A stretch of DNA of 64,000 nucleotides from a bacterium (lineage in GTDB: Bacteria; Actinomycetota; Acidimicrobiia; Acidimicrobiales; Bin134), in contig JAPPMA010000077.1 in NCBI GenBank assembly GCA_028819295.1, positions 1 to 64,000 on the forward strand, written 5' to 3'. The notes beneath the pieces were generated by a model. The model was not told where the DNA came from. It searched no databases and saw only the letters and a program-made list of their open reading frames with translations. The translations under genes were made by a program, and so were the position numbers. Below are positions 1 through 8,592 of the stretch, piece after piece (the stretch's first letter is position 1; every line of letters begins with the position of its first letter).

Positions 1-1504
1 TGCTGTTGTCGCCCCAGCATTGGGCGGTGCCGGTTGGGCGGATTCCGCAGGTGTGGTAGCCGCCGGCGGTGATGGCGGTGAGCTGGCCGTCGGGGGTGTT
101 GGTTTGGTTCTCGTCGTTGCTGCCCCAGCACTCGACGGTTCCGTTGTCCTGGATGCGGCACGAGTGCTCGGCGCCGGCGGCGATCGGGCTGTACTGGCTC
201 TCGGGATTCGCCGGCGCGTCAAGCTGGCCATAGAAGTTGTTCCCCCAGCAGTGGATCGGGCCGGTTCGGCGGATTCCGCAGGTGTGGTAGCCGCCGGCGG
301 TGATGGCGGAGAACTGGCCACCGGGCTCGCTGGACTGCCTGCTGCTGTTGTCGCCCCAGCATAGGGTGAAGCCGGCTGGCCGGAGTCCGCAGGTGTGGGC
401 CCATCCGGCTGCGATGGCGGTGTATTGGACGTTGGGGGCGTTGAGCTGTCCGGCCCAGTTGTGGCCCCAGCATCTGACGGTGCCGTTGGTTTGCAGGCCG
501 CAGGTGTGGGCCCATCCGGCTGCGATGGCGGTGAATTGGGCGTTGGGGGCGTTGAGCTGTCCGGCCCAGTTGTGGCCCCAGCATCTGACGGCGCCGTTGG
601 TTTGCAGGCCGCAGGTGTGGGCTCCTCCGGCTGCGATGGCGGTGAATCTGCCGTCGGGGGCAGTGGCCTGGTTGTTGTCGTTGTCGCCCCAGCACTCGAT
701 GGTGTCGTCTTCCCGGATGGCGCACGAGTGCCAGGCGCCGGCTGCGATGGCGGTGAATTGGCCGCGGGGGGCATCTGCCTGGCCGCGATAGGCATTCATC
801 GGTGTTGCATTGCTGCCCCAGCACTCGACAGCGCCGTCGGTTTGCAGGCCGCAGGTGTGGGCGCTGCCGGCTGCGATGGCGGTGTATTGGCCGTTGGGCG
901 CGTCGAGTTGTCCGGCCCAGTTGCTGCCCCAGCACTCGACGGTTCCGTTGTCCTGGATGGCGCACGAGTGCCAGTCGCCGACAGACAAGGGGTTTTGCTG
1001 CACTTCGAGGTCGGGTTCGGGCAGGAGTTCGGCGACGCTGGCTCGCAGCACGGTCGTCGCCTGGTTGTCGAGCACGAGGTAGCAGGCCCCGGTGTCATTG
1101 GGCAGCCATCTGATGTAGGCCAATATGGCGGTCCCATCCGCGGTTTTGGCCACCGGGACCGGGTGCTCTCCGAACTTGTGGACCGCTGAGCACTGCCGGG
1201 AAATGGGGTCGACGGGTCCTGTGGGGAGCCTGAAGGCGACGGCGTCGGCTCGGAGCGTGGTGGCGGCATTTTGGTCGAGCGACAGATAGCAGCCGATGGA
1301 CGAGTCGTAGCCCCACTCCACATAGGCCAGCACGGTGGCTCCGTCGGCGGTTTTGGCCACCGGGACGGGGGAGGCGCCGAAGCGATGGGCCTCTGAGCAC
1401 CTGTCGGCCGCCGGGTTGGCGGCTAGCGGGCCGGACGACAAAGCGGCCAACCCGAACGACGCCATCAGCACCGCGAGGGCAGCGGCCATCAGCTTCTGCG
1501 CCAT
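1..1504 (-). CDS. Secreted RCC1-repeat (beta-propeller) protein, C-terminus off the left edge
   Basis: I read an open minus-strand frame of about 501 codons starting at ATG 1504 and still open at base 1. The N-terminus (MAQKLMAAALAVLMASFGLA) looks like a signal peptide ending near ALSSGPLAA, so the protein is probably exported. Two related Cys-containing segments of about 50 residues follow (CYLSLDQNA, CYLVLDNQA). After these come at least nine repeats of about 37-40 residues with the pattern H-[ST]-C-x-[IL] ... CWGxN ... Q, alternating with [FY]-[TS]-[AP]-I-x-AG. This is the RCC1-like signature, and the two conserved Cys per repeat suggest disulfides outside the cytoplasm. The exact function is unknown; binding or adhesion is usual for bacterial members. 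Other frames here are also open but show no repeat chemistry. Confidence 0.85.
   Translation of the reverse strand, partial: MAQKLMAAALAVLMASFGLAALSSGPLAANPAADRCSEAHRFGASPVPVAKTADGATVLAYVEWGYDSSIGCYLSLDQNAATTLRADAVAFRLPTGPVDPISRQCSAVHKFGEHPVPVAKTADGTAILAYIRWLPNDTGACYLVLDNQATTVLRASVAELLPEPDLEVQQNPLSVGDWHSCAIQDNGTVECWGSNWAGQLDAPNGQYTAIAAGSAHTCGLQTDGAVECWGSNATPMNAYRGQADAPRGQFTAIAAGAWHSCAIREDDTIECWGDNDNNQATAPDGRFTAIAAGGAHTCGLQTNGAVRCWGHNWAGQLNAPNAQFTAIAAGWAHTCGLQTNGTVRCWGHNWAGQLNAPNVQYTAIAAGWAHTCGLRPAGFTLCWGDNSSRQSSEPGGQFSAITAGGYHTCGIRRTGPIHCWGNNFYGQLDAPANPESQYSPIAAGAEHSCRIQDNGTVECWGSNDENQTNTPDGQLTAITAGGYHTCGIRPTGTAQCWGDNS
414..635. repeat. 111-bp tandem repeat inside the RCC1 gene
   Basis: Two adjacent 111-bp units (414-524 and 525-635) differ at only a few bases, while flanking RCC1 repeats of the same gene are far more diverged. 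Each unit encodes three 37-residue steps' worth of shared phase, that is one RCC1 repeat of 37 residues. The near identity points to recent duplication or gene conversion, so repeat number may vary between strains. Confidence 0.75.
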
Positions 1505-1686
1505 GGGCGGCGCAGACCCGGTCAATTGTCGGCCCAGCTTGGGTGCCCCGCCGTCATCTCCACCACGCTATCCACCTGTCAACCGGCTCGAAAATGCGCC
1601 AGCCAACTCCCGGAAAAGCCGCGTGTCCGTCGAAGGCGGGGCCGATCTGGGGGCGGGGTTTGGCGAGGGGGTTGGGGTAGGGTGGG

Positions 1687-2343
1687 TTGGTGAGCGGGTT
1701 GCCGAGGGCATCTGATGGGGTTGTGCGGGTGCTCTGCGGGCTGCGGGCCAAGGGCATGGCCGACGTCGGCGCTTTGGCCCAGGCAGCGGGCCTCTCGCCG
1801 GGGCAGGTTGCCGATGTGCTCGGTGAATTGGGGGAGCGGAACTGGGCGCGCTACCGAGACGCCAGCCGGGTCAGGGGCTGGATGCTGCTGGGGGAGGGCC
1901 GGGCCGAGGCTGAGCGTTTGGCGGCCGCCGAGGTCGAGGATTCGGGCCTGCGCTCGGTGGTTCGGGAGCTCTATGAGTCGTTCCGGGTATTGGATCCGAA
2001 GCTGAAGACGGCCTGCACCGACTTCCAGGTCAAAGCAGGCCAAACCCTCAACGACCACACCGACCCGCACTACGACGCCGAGGTGATAGCCCGTTTGTCC
2101 GACATCAATCGACAGGTCCAGCCCATTCTGGCTCGGTTGGCTGAGGCGGTCGATCGCTTCGGCCACTATGGGCCGCGGCTGGAGCATGCGCTGGGCCAGG
2201 TGCTGGGAGGCGACCTTAATTGGTTTACGAAGCCTTCTTTGGATTCCTACCATGAGGTGTGGTTCGAGCTGCACGAGGATCTCCTGGTGACCCTGGGCAT
2301 TGATCGAGCGGCCGAAGAAGTGAACGAATCCGCAGGCGCGTAA
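1687..2343 (+). CDS. Conserved hypothetical protein with N-terminal winged-helix-like segment
   Basis: A protein of 218 residues from TTG 1687, or 217 from GTG 1690. Residues about 8-75 (DGVVRVLCGLRAKGMADVGA ... LSPGQVADVLGEL ... GWMLLGEGRAEAERL) resemble a winged helix-turn-helix with a C-terminal wing, as in MarR-like regulators. The rest is helical and ends in SYHEVWFELHEDLLVTLGID, a tail I associate with actinobacterial regulatory proteins but cannot name. It sits 9 bases before dapA on the same strand and could be co-transcribed with it. The DNA-binding role is inferred from the fold-like pattern only. Confidence 0.6.
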   Translation: MVSGLPRASDGVVRVLCGLRAKGMADVGALAQAAGLSPGQVADVLGELGERNWARYRDASRVRGWMLLGEGRAEAERLAAAEVEDSGLRSVVRELYESFRVLDPKLKTACTDFQVKAGQTLNDHTDPHYDAEVIARLSDINRQVQPILARLAEAVDRFGHYGPRLEHALGQVLGGDLNWFTKPSLDSYHEVWFELHEDLLVTLGIDRAAEEVNESAGA

Positions 2344-2352
2344 GGAGATCCC

Positions 2353-3246
2353 ATGGCCCGATTCGGCAAGGTGCTCACCGCCATGGTCACGCCGTTTCGA
2401 GATGACGGTTCGCTCGACTTGGGCGCCGCCGCAGTGCTGGCCCGCTGGCTGGCCGACAACGGAAGCGATGGGCTGGTGGTGGCCGGCACCACGGGAGAGG
2501 CGCCGACCCTGACCCACGACGAGCAGATCGAGCTCATCGGCGCGGTGGTCTCAGCGGTGGACGTCCCTGTTGTGGCTGGTGCGGGCAGCAACGATACTGC
2601 GGCGGCCGTCGAGCTCACCGAGCGGGCCGCCGAGGCCGGCGCCGGCGGCATCTTGTCGGTGGCCCCGTACTACAACCGGCCCTCGCAGGCCGGCATGGCC
2701 AGGCACTTCTCCGCGGTGGCGGCGGCAACCCGCCTTCCGGTGCTCATCTACGACATTCCCGTCCGCACTGGGCGGAAGGTGGACACGGCCACGCTGCTCG
2801 AACTAGCCCACGGCGTGGCCAACATCGCCGGCATCAAAGACGCGGCCGGCGACCCCGCCGAGACCGCCCAGCTGATCGCCCAGGCCCCCGATGGCTTCGA
2901 GGTGTACAGCGGCGACGACAGCCTCACCCTGCCCCTGCTCGCGGTTGGGGCGGTGGGAGTGATCGGGGTGGCCACCCACTGGACCGGCGCCGAGCACGCC
3001 GACATGATCGCCGCCTTCGAGCGGGGCGACGTTGCCGCCGCCCGCCGGATCAACGCCGGCCTCCAGCCTTCGTTCAACTACGAGACGGGATTGGCGGCCC
3101 CCAACCCCGTTCCGGCCAAGGCCATGATGCGCCGCATCGGGTTGCCGGTGGGCCATTGCCGCCCGCCGCTGGACGTCGAGCCCGATGGCCTGGCCGCCGC
3201 CGCCGCCGCCGTGCTGGCCGGCACGCGGCTCGGCGCCCAGGGCTGA
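2353..3246 (+). CDS. dapA: 4-hydroxy-tetrahydrodipicolinate synthase
   Basis: Condenses pyruvate with aspartate semialdehyde in the cytoplasm, the first committed step to meso-diaminopimelate and lysine. The 297-residue length is normal for the family. The Schiff-base lysine is Lys162 in GIKDAAGD, the catalytic tyrosine lies in PYYNRPSQ (about 105-112), and VAGTTGEAPTL is the pyruvate-binding loop. A good Shine-Dalgarno (AAGGAG, 2342-2347) lies just before ATG 2353. It heads a run into rnj and ftsK, an order common in actinobacteria. The other dap genes of this window (dapF, dapC, dapD, dapE) lie 13-18 kb downstream. Confidence 0.97.
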   Translation: MARFGKVLTAMVTPFRDDGSLDLGAAAVLARWLADNGSDGLVVAGTTGEAPTLTHDEQIELIGAVVSAVDVPVVAGAGSNDTAAAVELTERAAEAGAGGILSVAPYYNRPSQAGMARHFSAVAAATRLPVLIYDIPVRTGRKVDTATLLELAHGVANIAGIKDAAGDPAETAQLIAQAPDGFEVYSGDDSLTLPLLAVGAVGVIGVATHWTGAEHADMIAAFERGDVAAARRINAGLQPSFNYETGLAAPNPVPAKAMMRRIGLPVGHCRPPLDVEPDGLAAAAAAVLAGTRLGAQG

Positions 3247-3275
3247 GCCAGCGGGCGTTTCGAGGATTCCCGCCG

Positions 3276-4934
3276 ATGGCCGACCCGGTAAAGATCACGT
3301 TCTTGGGTGGGTTGGGCGACATCGGGAGGAACTGCGCGGCCATCGAGTGCCGAGGCGAGGTGCTCCTGTTGGACTGCGGGGTTCTGTTCCCCGACGAGGA
3401 CATGCCCGGCGCCGATTTCGTGCTTCCCGACTTGGAGTACCTGCGAGACCGGTCTGATCGCATCGTGGGCTGCATCTGCACCCACGGCCATGAAGACCAC
3501 ATCGGCGCACTGCCCCATGCGCTGGAATGGCTGTCGTTCCCGGTATACGCCTCGCCGTTCACCCTGGGATTGATCAGCCACCGCCTCGAGGAGCGCGGCG
3601 TCGCCCACCGAACCACCCTCATCCCCATCGGCGACCACGACAGAGTCCGCATCGGGTCGTTCGACTGCGAGTTCATACCCGTCACCCACTCGGTTCCCTC
3701 CGGGCTGATGTCGGCCATCCGAACCCCTCAGGGGGTGATCCTGCATTCCAGCGACTTCAAGCTGGACCTGAACCCGGTTGACGGCCGGCGCACCGACCTG
3801 GCCCGCATCGGGGCCATCGCCCGCGGCGAGGGGGTGCGGCTGCTCCTGTGCGACTCAACCAACTCGGAGGTGCCCGGCAGTTCCCGCTCCGAGACCGAGG
3901 TGGGAGAGGTATTGCGAGGGGTGTTCGCCGCCCACCCTGGACGGCGCCTGGTGGTGGCGGCGTTCGCCAGTCACATCCACCGGCTCCAGCAGGTAGCGGA
4001 CGCGGCAGTGGAAACGGGGCGCAAGGTGGCCACGCTGGGGCTGTCGATGAAGCGCAACTTCGCCTTGGCCCGGGAATTGGGCCTGCTCCGGCTGCCCGAC
4101 CACGCAGTGATCGACGTGTCTGAAGCCGAGCACCATCCGCCTGGCCGGGTGTGCGTGGTGTCCACCGGCTCTCAGGGGGAGACCCGCTCGGCCCTGGCCA
4201 TGGCCGCCACCGGCGACAGCCGCTGGATCGATATCGGCGCCGCAGACACTGTGGTGCTGAGCTCCAGTCCGATACCCGGCAACGAGGCTCGGGTGGCCCG
4301 CATGATCAACAACCTCGTGCGCCGGGGGGCTCGTGTGGTCCACAGCGGCCAGGTGGATGTCCACACCACCGGCCACGGCAAGCAGGACGAGTTGCGAACC
4401 CTGCACACGGTGGCCGACCCCGAGTACTTCGTGCCGGTCCACGGCGAGAGCCGCCATCTCGCGGCCCACGCCGCGCTGGCCATCGAGATGGGCATGCCCC
4501 CCGATCGGGTGGTTCTGGCCCGCGACGGAGAGCAGGTGGAGCTGGGCGGCCACGGCCTGGCCAACCGGGGCAAGACCACCTCCGGCGACTACTACTACGC
4601 GAACGGGCATGTGGTCGAGAGCGGCCGAGAGCTGTTCGCAGAGAGGTCCATCCTCGGCAGCCACGGGGTGGTCAGCGTGGTGGTGGTGCTGAGCCGCGCC
4701 GAGGGGCGCCTGCTGGCTCGGCCCCGGGTTTTGGGAAAGGGCTGGGTCGGGGCCGACAGCCTCGTTGATTTGGAGAAGGCCGGCGCCGATGAGGTGGCGG
4801 CCGCGGTGGAGGAGCACTTGGCTTCCGGACAGGGATGCGGCTTGGAGCGGGTGGTTCGGCGGGCTGCGGGCCAGTTCGTGAACCACAGCACCGGTCGCCG
4901 TCCGATGATCGTTCCCATCATCATCGAGGTCTGA
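3276..4934 (+). CDS. rnj: Ribonuclease J
   Basis: A metallo-beta-lactamase/beta-CASP ribonuclease (5'-3' exo- and endonuclease) for mRNA decay and rRNA maturation. From ATG 3276 the protein is 552 residues, the family's usual size. Longer in-frame starts would lie inside dapA, so I reject them. MADPVKITFLGGLGDIGRNC is the typical N-terminus. The HGHEDH metal-binding motif is at about residues 70-75, HSSDFKLD and the FASHIHRLQQ beta-CASP segment follow, and PVHGE lies near residue 388. The gene starts 29 bases after dapA. Confidence 0.96.
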   Translation: MADPVKITFLGGLGDIGRNCAAIECRGEVLLLDCGVLFPDEDMPGADFVLPDLEYLRDRSDRIVGCICTHGHEDHIGALPHALEWLSFPVYASPFTLGLISHRLEERGVAHRTTLIPIGDHDRVRIGSFDCEFIPVTHSVPSGLMSAIRTPQGVILHSSDFKLDLNPVDGRRTDLARIGAIARGEGVRLLLCDSTNSEVPGSSRSETEVGEVLRGVFAAHPGRRLVVAAFASHIHRLQQVADAAVETGRKVATLGLSMKRNFALARELGLLRLPDHAVIDVSEAEHHPPGRVCVVSTGSQGETRSALAMAATGDSRWIDIGAADTVVLSSSPIPGNEARVARMINNLVRRGARVVHSGQVDVHTTGHGKQDELRTLHTVADPEYFVPVHGESRHLAAHAALAIEMGMPPDRVVLARDGEQVELGGHGLANRGKTTSGDYYYANGHVVESGRELFAERSILGSHGVVSVVVVLSRAEGRLLARPRVLGKGWVGADSLVDLEKAGADEVAAAVEEHLASGQGCGLERVVRRAAGQFVNHSTGRRPMIVPIIIEV

Positions 4935-4935
4935 G

Positions 4936-5015
4936 AAAACCGGCCGCTGCCGGGCCGAACGGCAAACCGGAGCAGCTCGTCAAAACCGGCCGCTGCCGGG
5001 CCGAACGGCAAACCG
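4936..5015. repeat. 34-bp direct repeat pair between rnj and ftsK
   Basis: Two perfect 34-bp copies, 4936-4969 and 4982-5015, are separated by 12 bases. They begin two bases after the rnj stop codon and end right at the ftsK reading frame. Each contains GCCG/CGGC blocks that can form small stems. Function unknown: a duplicated intergenic segment, a transcript-processing site or a weak terminator. Confidence 0.7.
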
Positions 5016-7508
5016 TTGGTTGCTGGTGTTGTCAGTGGTACGTTTGTGGCTGTTGTGGCTGTTCGAACCGCTCGCAAACCTGCTTCCAAACCCAGCCCGA
5101 AGACCGGTGCCAAGCCCAAGGTCGCTGCCCGTCCCAAGGCCGAGTCCAAGTCTGACAGCAAGCTGAGGCAGGCGTCGGCCTCAGTCTGGGCCAGCCATCG
5201 CGGCGACATCATCGCCGTGGGCTTCGTCCTCGCCGGGCTGCTGGCGGCCTGCGGGATCTGGGCTGATGTGGCCGGCCCGTTCGGCGCGGGGCTGCGAATT
5301 GCCGCCGGAGCGCTGATCGGCTCGGTGCGGGCCGCGGCGCCCGTCGCGCTGGTGGGGATCGGGGTTATGCTGCTGCGGGGCCCCCGGCCCGGAAATGCCC
5401 CCGCCGAAGGCGCCCAAGACGGCCCGAGCGTCGATGACAGCGGCGATCCCTCCCGGTCGGAGCTGGTGCTGGCCGTGCGCCTGGGCATCGGCACGGCCCT
5501 GCTGCTGGTGTCGCTCACCAGCCTTCTGCACATCACTCTGGGCCGCCCCGGCCTCGCCGACTTCGACGATTTGGCGGGCGCGGGCGGGGTGCTGGGGCTG
5601 GCCATTGGGGGCTCTTTGGCCGCCGCGATGGGCGGGTGGGGCGCCGGCTTGGCGATGAGCGCGTTCGGACTGCTGGGCATGGTGGTGCTCACCCGGGTGT
5701 CTTTGCGGGCTTGGGCCCGCCGGATGGACGGCGCCAGGCTCAAGGCCGCTCTGGGCCGGATCATCTGCTCGTTCTCGGCCAACAGGCCCGCGTCGAGGGC
5801 GCCAGCCGATCTGAATCCCAGCCCCACCGAGCCCGAACCGCCCGCGGCCGAGACGGTGGTGATCCCCGTCCCGCTCCCCGAGCCCGAGCCGGAGTCGGGT
5901 GCCGCGCCCTTGCCGCCGACGCCCAGCCTGGCGCCCTCCGATCCCGAGCCCGAGTGGCAGGCGCCGACCATCGTCTCCGACAAAGCCCCCCGGCCGTCGA
6001 AGCCCAAGTCGTCGAAGTGGAAGCTCCCCTCGCTCGATCTGCTGGCCGGGTCCGACCCCCGGCAGATCAACCAGGAGGAGGCATCCCGGAAGGGCGCCGT
6101 CTTGGAGCAGGCTCTGGCCGCGCACGATGTGGACACCAAGCTGGTGGGCATGGTGATGGGCCCCACCGTGACCCGCTATGAGCTGGAGCTGGCGCCCGGG
6201 GTCAAAGTCAGCCGGGTTACCAGCCTCAGCAAGGACATCGCCTATGCCATGGCCTCTCCCGACGTCCGCATCCTGGCGCCGATACCGGGGCGTCAGGCCA
6301 TTGGCGTGGAGGTGCCCAACCGCGACCGCCAAGTGGTGTCGCTGGGCGGCATCCTGGCGTCGCCCGAGGCCGGCAAGGCCACCCATCCCCTCGAGGTGGC
6401 CATCGGCCGCGACATCAATGCCAAGCCGGTGATGATGGACCTCACCCGGATGCCCCACATCCTCATCGCCGGGGCCACCGGGGCGGGCAAGTCGTCGTGC
6501 ATCAACTCGATGATCACCTCGGTGCTCATGCGCTCCACCCCCGACCAGGTGCGCATGATCCTGATCGATCCCAAGATGGTGGAGATGGCGCAGTACGAGA
6601 ACGTTCCCCATTTGCTCACCCAGCCGGTGACCGATCCGAAAAAGGCGGCCAACGCCCTGGCCTGGGCCTGCCGGGAGATGGACCGGCGCTACGAGGTTCT
6701 GGCCTCGGTGGGCGTGCGCGACATCGATGGCTATAACGAAGCCTGCGACCGGGGCGTGTTCGAGAACGACCGCAAGCTGGGGATCGACGGCTCTGAGCCC
6801 AAAGAGCGCATGCCGCTCATCCTGGTGGTGGTGGACGAGCTGTCCGATCTGATGATGGTGGCCCCCCGAGATGTGGAGGACTCCATCTGCCGGATCGCCC
6901 AGAAGGCCCGAGCGGTGGGCATCCATCTGGTGATCGCCACCCAGCGGCCGTCGATCAACGTGATCACCGGTGTCATCAAGGCCAACATCCCGGCCCGGCT
7001 GGCCTTCGCCGTGTCCAGCCAAACCGACAGCCGGGTGATCCTCGACCAACAGGGCGCCGAGCGCTTGGTGGGCCAAGGCGACATGCTGCTGCTCAGCCCG
7101 ACCTCAACCTCCCCGCAGCGGATCCAGGGTGCCTGGGTGACCGAGGCCGAGGTTCGAGGCGTGGTGGGCAATTGGCGCCGCCAAGCCGCGGCCATGGGCC
7201 CAACGAGCGCATCGAGCTCATCGGTGGCCTCCGACGGGGCAGCCGGCGACATGGATCCGCTGGCGCCGGCGCCGTCGTCGGCATCGGAGGGCCGGGGAGA
7301 CGATGACGACGAGCTACTGGTGCAGGCCATGAGGCTGGTGGTGGAGAGCCAGCTCGGCTCCACGTCGATGCTCCAGCGCAAGCTTCGGGTGGGCTTCGCC
7401 CGAGCCGGCCGGCTGATGGACCTTCTGGAGCAGCGGGGCGTGGTGGGGCCGTCGGAGGGATCGAAGGCCCGAGAGGTGCTGATGTCGCCCGATGAGCTCC
7501 CTTCATAA
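5016..7508 (+). CDS. ftsK: DNA translocase FtsK/SpoIIIE
   Basis: Septum-anchored ATPase that pumps chromosomal DNA during division and sporulation-like segregation. A basic Ala/Lys/Pro-rich N-terminus is followed by about four membrane segments (roughly residues 65-235). A Pro/Glu-rich linker (about 265-330) comes next, then the motor with Walker A GATGAGKSS (about residue 485) and Walker B LILVVVDELSDLM. The C-terminal gamma winged helix (LLVQAMRLVVESQLGSTSML) recognises KOPS. Up to 830 residues from TTG 5016. GTG 5046 or 5055 are equally plausible starts, since no clear ribosome-binding site decides. The frame opens directly on the second 34-bp repeat. Confidence 0.95.
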   Translation: MVAGVVSGTFVAVVAVRTARKPASKPSPKTGAKPKVAARPKAESKSDSKLRQASASVWASHRGDIIAVGFVLAGLLAACGIWADVAGPFGAGLRIAAGALIGSVRAAAPVALVGIGVMLLRGPRPGNAPAEGAQDGPSVDDSGDPSRSELVLAVRLGIGTALLLVSLTSLLHITLGRPGLADFDDLAGAGGVLGLAIGGSLAAAMGGWGAGLAMSAFGLLGMVVLTRVSLRAWARRMDGARLKAALGRIICSFSANRPASRAPADLNPSPTEPEPPAAETVVIPVPLPEPEPESGAAPLPPTPSLAPSDPEPEWQAPTIVSDKAPRPSKPKSSKWKLPSLDLLAGSDPRQINQEEASRKGAVLEQALAAHDVDTKLVGMVMGPTVTRYELELAPGVKVSRVTSLSKDIAYAMASPDVRILAPIPGRQAIGVEVPNRDRQVVSLGGILASPEAGKATHPLEVAIGRDINAKPVMMDLTRMPHILIAGATGAGKSSCINSMITSVLMRSTPDQVRMILIDPKMVEMAQYENVPHLLTQPVTDPKKAANALAWACREMDRRYEVLASVGVRDIDGYNEACDRGVFENDRKLGIDGSEPKERMPLILVVVDELSDLMMVAPRDVEDSICRIAQKARAVGIHLVIATQRPSINVITGVIKANIPARLAFAVSSQTDSRVILDQQGAERLVGQGDMLLLSPTSTSPQRIQGAWVTEAEVRGVVGNWRRQAAAMGPTSASSSSVASDGAAGDMDPLAPAPSSASEGRGDDDDELLVQAMRLVVESQLGSTSMLQRKLRVGFARAGRLMDLLEQRGVVGPSEGSKAREVLMSPDELPS

Positions 7509-7538
7509 ATGCTGATTGAGCATCGGTAGTCTCGGCTC

Positions 7539-8582
7539 GTGGCTTTAGCAGCGGTGCTTTTGGCGGGGGGTCTCCTCGTGCTGGCGGTGGGCGCCGACCA
7601 ACTGGTGATCGGCGCATCCCGGCTGGCCTTAGCCCGGGGAATATCGCCCATCGTGATCGGAGCGCTGGTTATCGGCTTCGGCACCAGCGCCCCGGAGATG
7701 CTGGTGTCGGGCCTGGCCGCCGCCGAGGGAAACGTCGACCTGGGGGTGGGCAACATCGTCGGCTCCAACGTGGCCAACTTGAGCCTGGTTCTGGGCATTT
7801 CCGCGCTGGTGGGGGTGGTTGCTGTGGGGGGTCGCCACATCCGGGTGTCCAACAGCACGCTGTGGCGGGAGGGCGTGGTGTCGCTCGCCGCCGCGTTCTT
7901 GTTCTGGGTATTGGTGCAAGACGGATTCGAGCGCTGGGAGGGCATCGTGCTGCTCGCGGCCTTCGCGGGGGCCATGGCAGTGATCCTGTTGCGGCCGAGC
8001 GATGGCGCGGGCGCAGTCGCAGCGGTGCGCGCCGATAAGCCGATACGCCAGCCCGTCGAGCTTGTTCGCACCGTGGCGGGCTTGGCGGCCACGGTGGTGG
8101 GCGCGCAGCTCGCCGTGAACGGCGCGTTGGACATCGCCGAAGAACTCGGCCTGGGCGCCGGGTTCGTCGGGCTGTCGCTGGTGGCGTTCGGAACGTCGCT
8201 GCCCGAGCTGATCACCGGGGTTCAGGCTGCCCGCCGCGGAGAGGCCGAACTGCTGGTGGGCAACATCTTGGGCTCCAACACGTTCAACAGCCTGCTGGTG
8301 AGCGCGGTGGTGGCGCTGGCCGGCCCCGGGCCACTGGTTGACGGAAACCTCTCCGGGCTGGCGGTGTGGATCATGGTGGGCATCTCCGCGGCTGCCTGGG
8401 TGTTGATGTTCCAGGGCGACGGCTTGGAGCGATGGTGGGAGGGGGCGCTCTTGCTGGCCGTCTATGTGGTGTCGTTGCCGTTCCTGGTGTCCGACCACCA
8501 AGAGGATCTGGATGCCGCTCCGGCCGCAGAGTCGGTCGAGGCGGTGCCGGGCACTGGTGTCTACGACGCCGTTTCCCCCTAA
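7539..8582 (+). CDS. Calcium/sodium antiporter, CaCA family
   Basis: A 347-residue inner-membrane cation exchanger with two homologous halves. Each half carries the alpha-repeat signature: GFGTSAPEMLVS with GNIVGSNVANLSL in the first, and AFGTSLPELITG with GNILGSNTFNSLL in the second. The Glu residues of the two repeats are the cation ligands of the family. About ten membrane helices are visible. It is related to YrbG-type exchangers; ion specificity cannot be read from sequence. It starts at GTG 7539, 30 bases after ftsK, and is followed closely by rimO. Confidence 0.92.
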   Translation: MALAAVLLAGGLLVLAVGADQLVIGASRLALARGISPIVIGALVIGFGTSAPEMLVSGLAAAEGNVDLGVGNIVGSNVANLSLVLGISALVGVVAVGGRHIRVSNSTLWREGVVSLAAAFLFWVLVQDGFERWEGIVLLAAFAGAMAVILLRPSDGAGAVAAVRADKPIRQPVELVRTVAGLAATVVGAQLAVNGALDIAEELGLGAGFVGLSLVAFGTSLPELITGVQAARRGEAELLVGNILGSNTFNSLLVSAVVALAGPGPLVDGNLSGLAVWIMVGISAAAWVLMFQGDGLERWWEGALLLAVYVVSLPFLVSDHQEDLDAAPAAESVEAVPGTGVYDAVSP

Positions 8583-8592
8583 TCTCCATAGG

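Noticed and set aside
3855-4886. Long antisense open frame opposite rnj (and similar ones opposite ftsK, lig-size frames near 5181-7076 and 4595-6166)
   Set aside because: High-GC genes leave antisense frames open. These show no family motifs, and the sense genes are certain.
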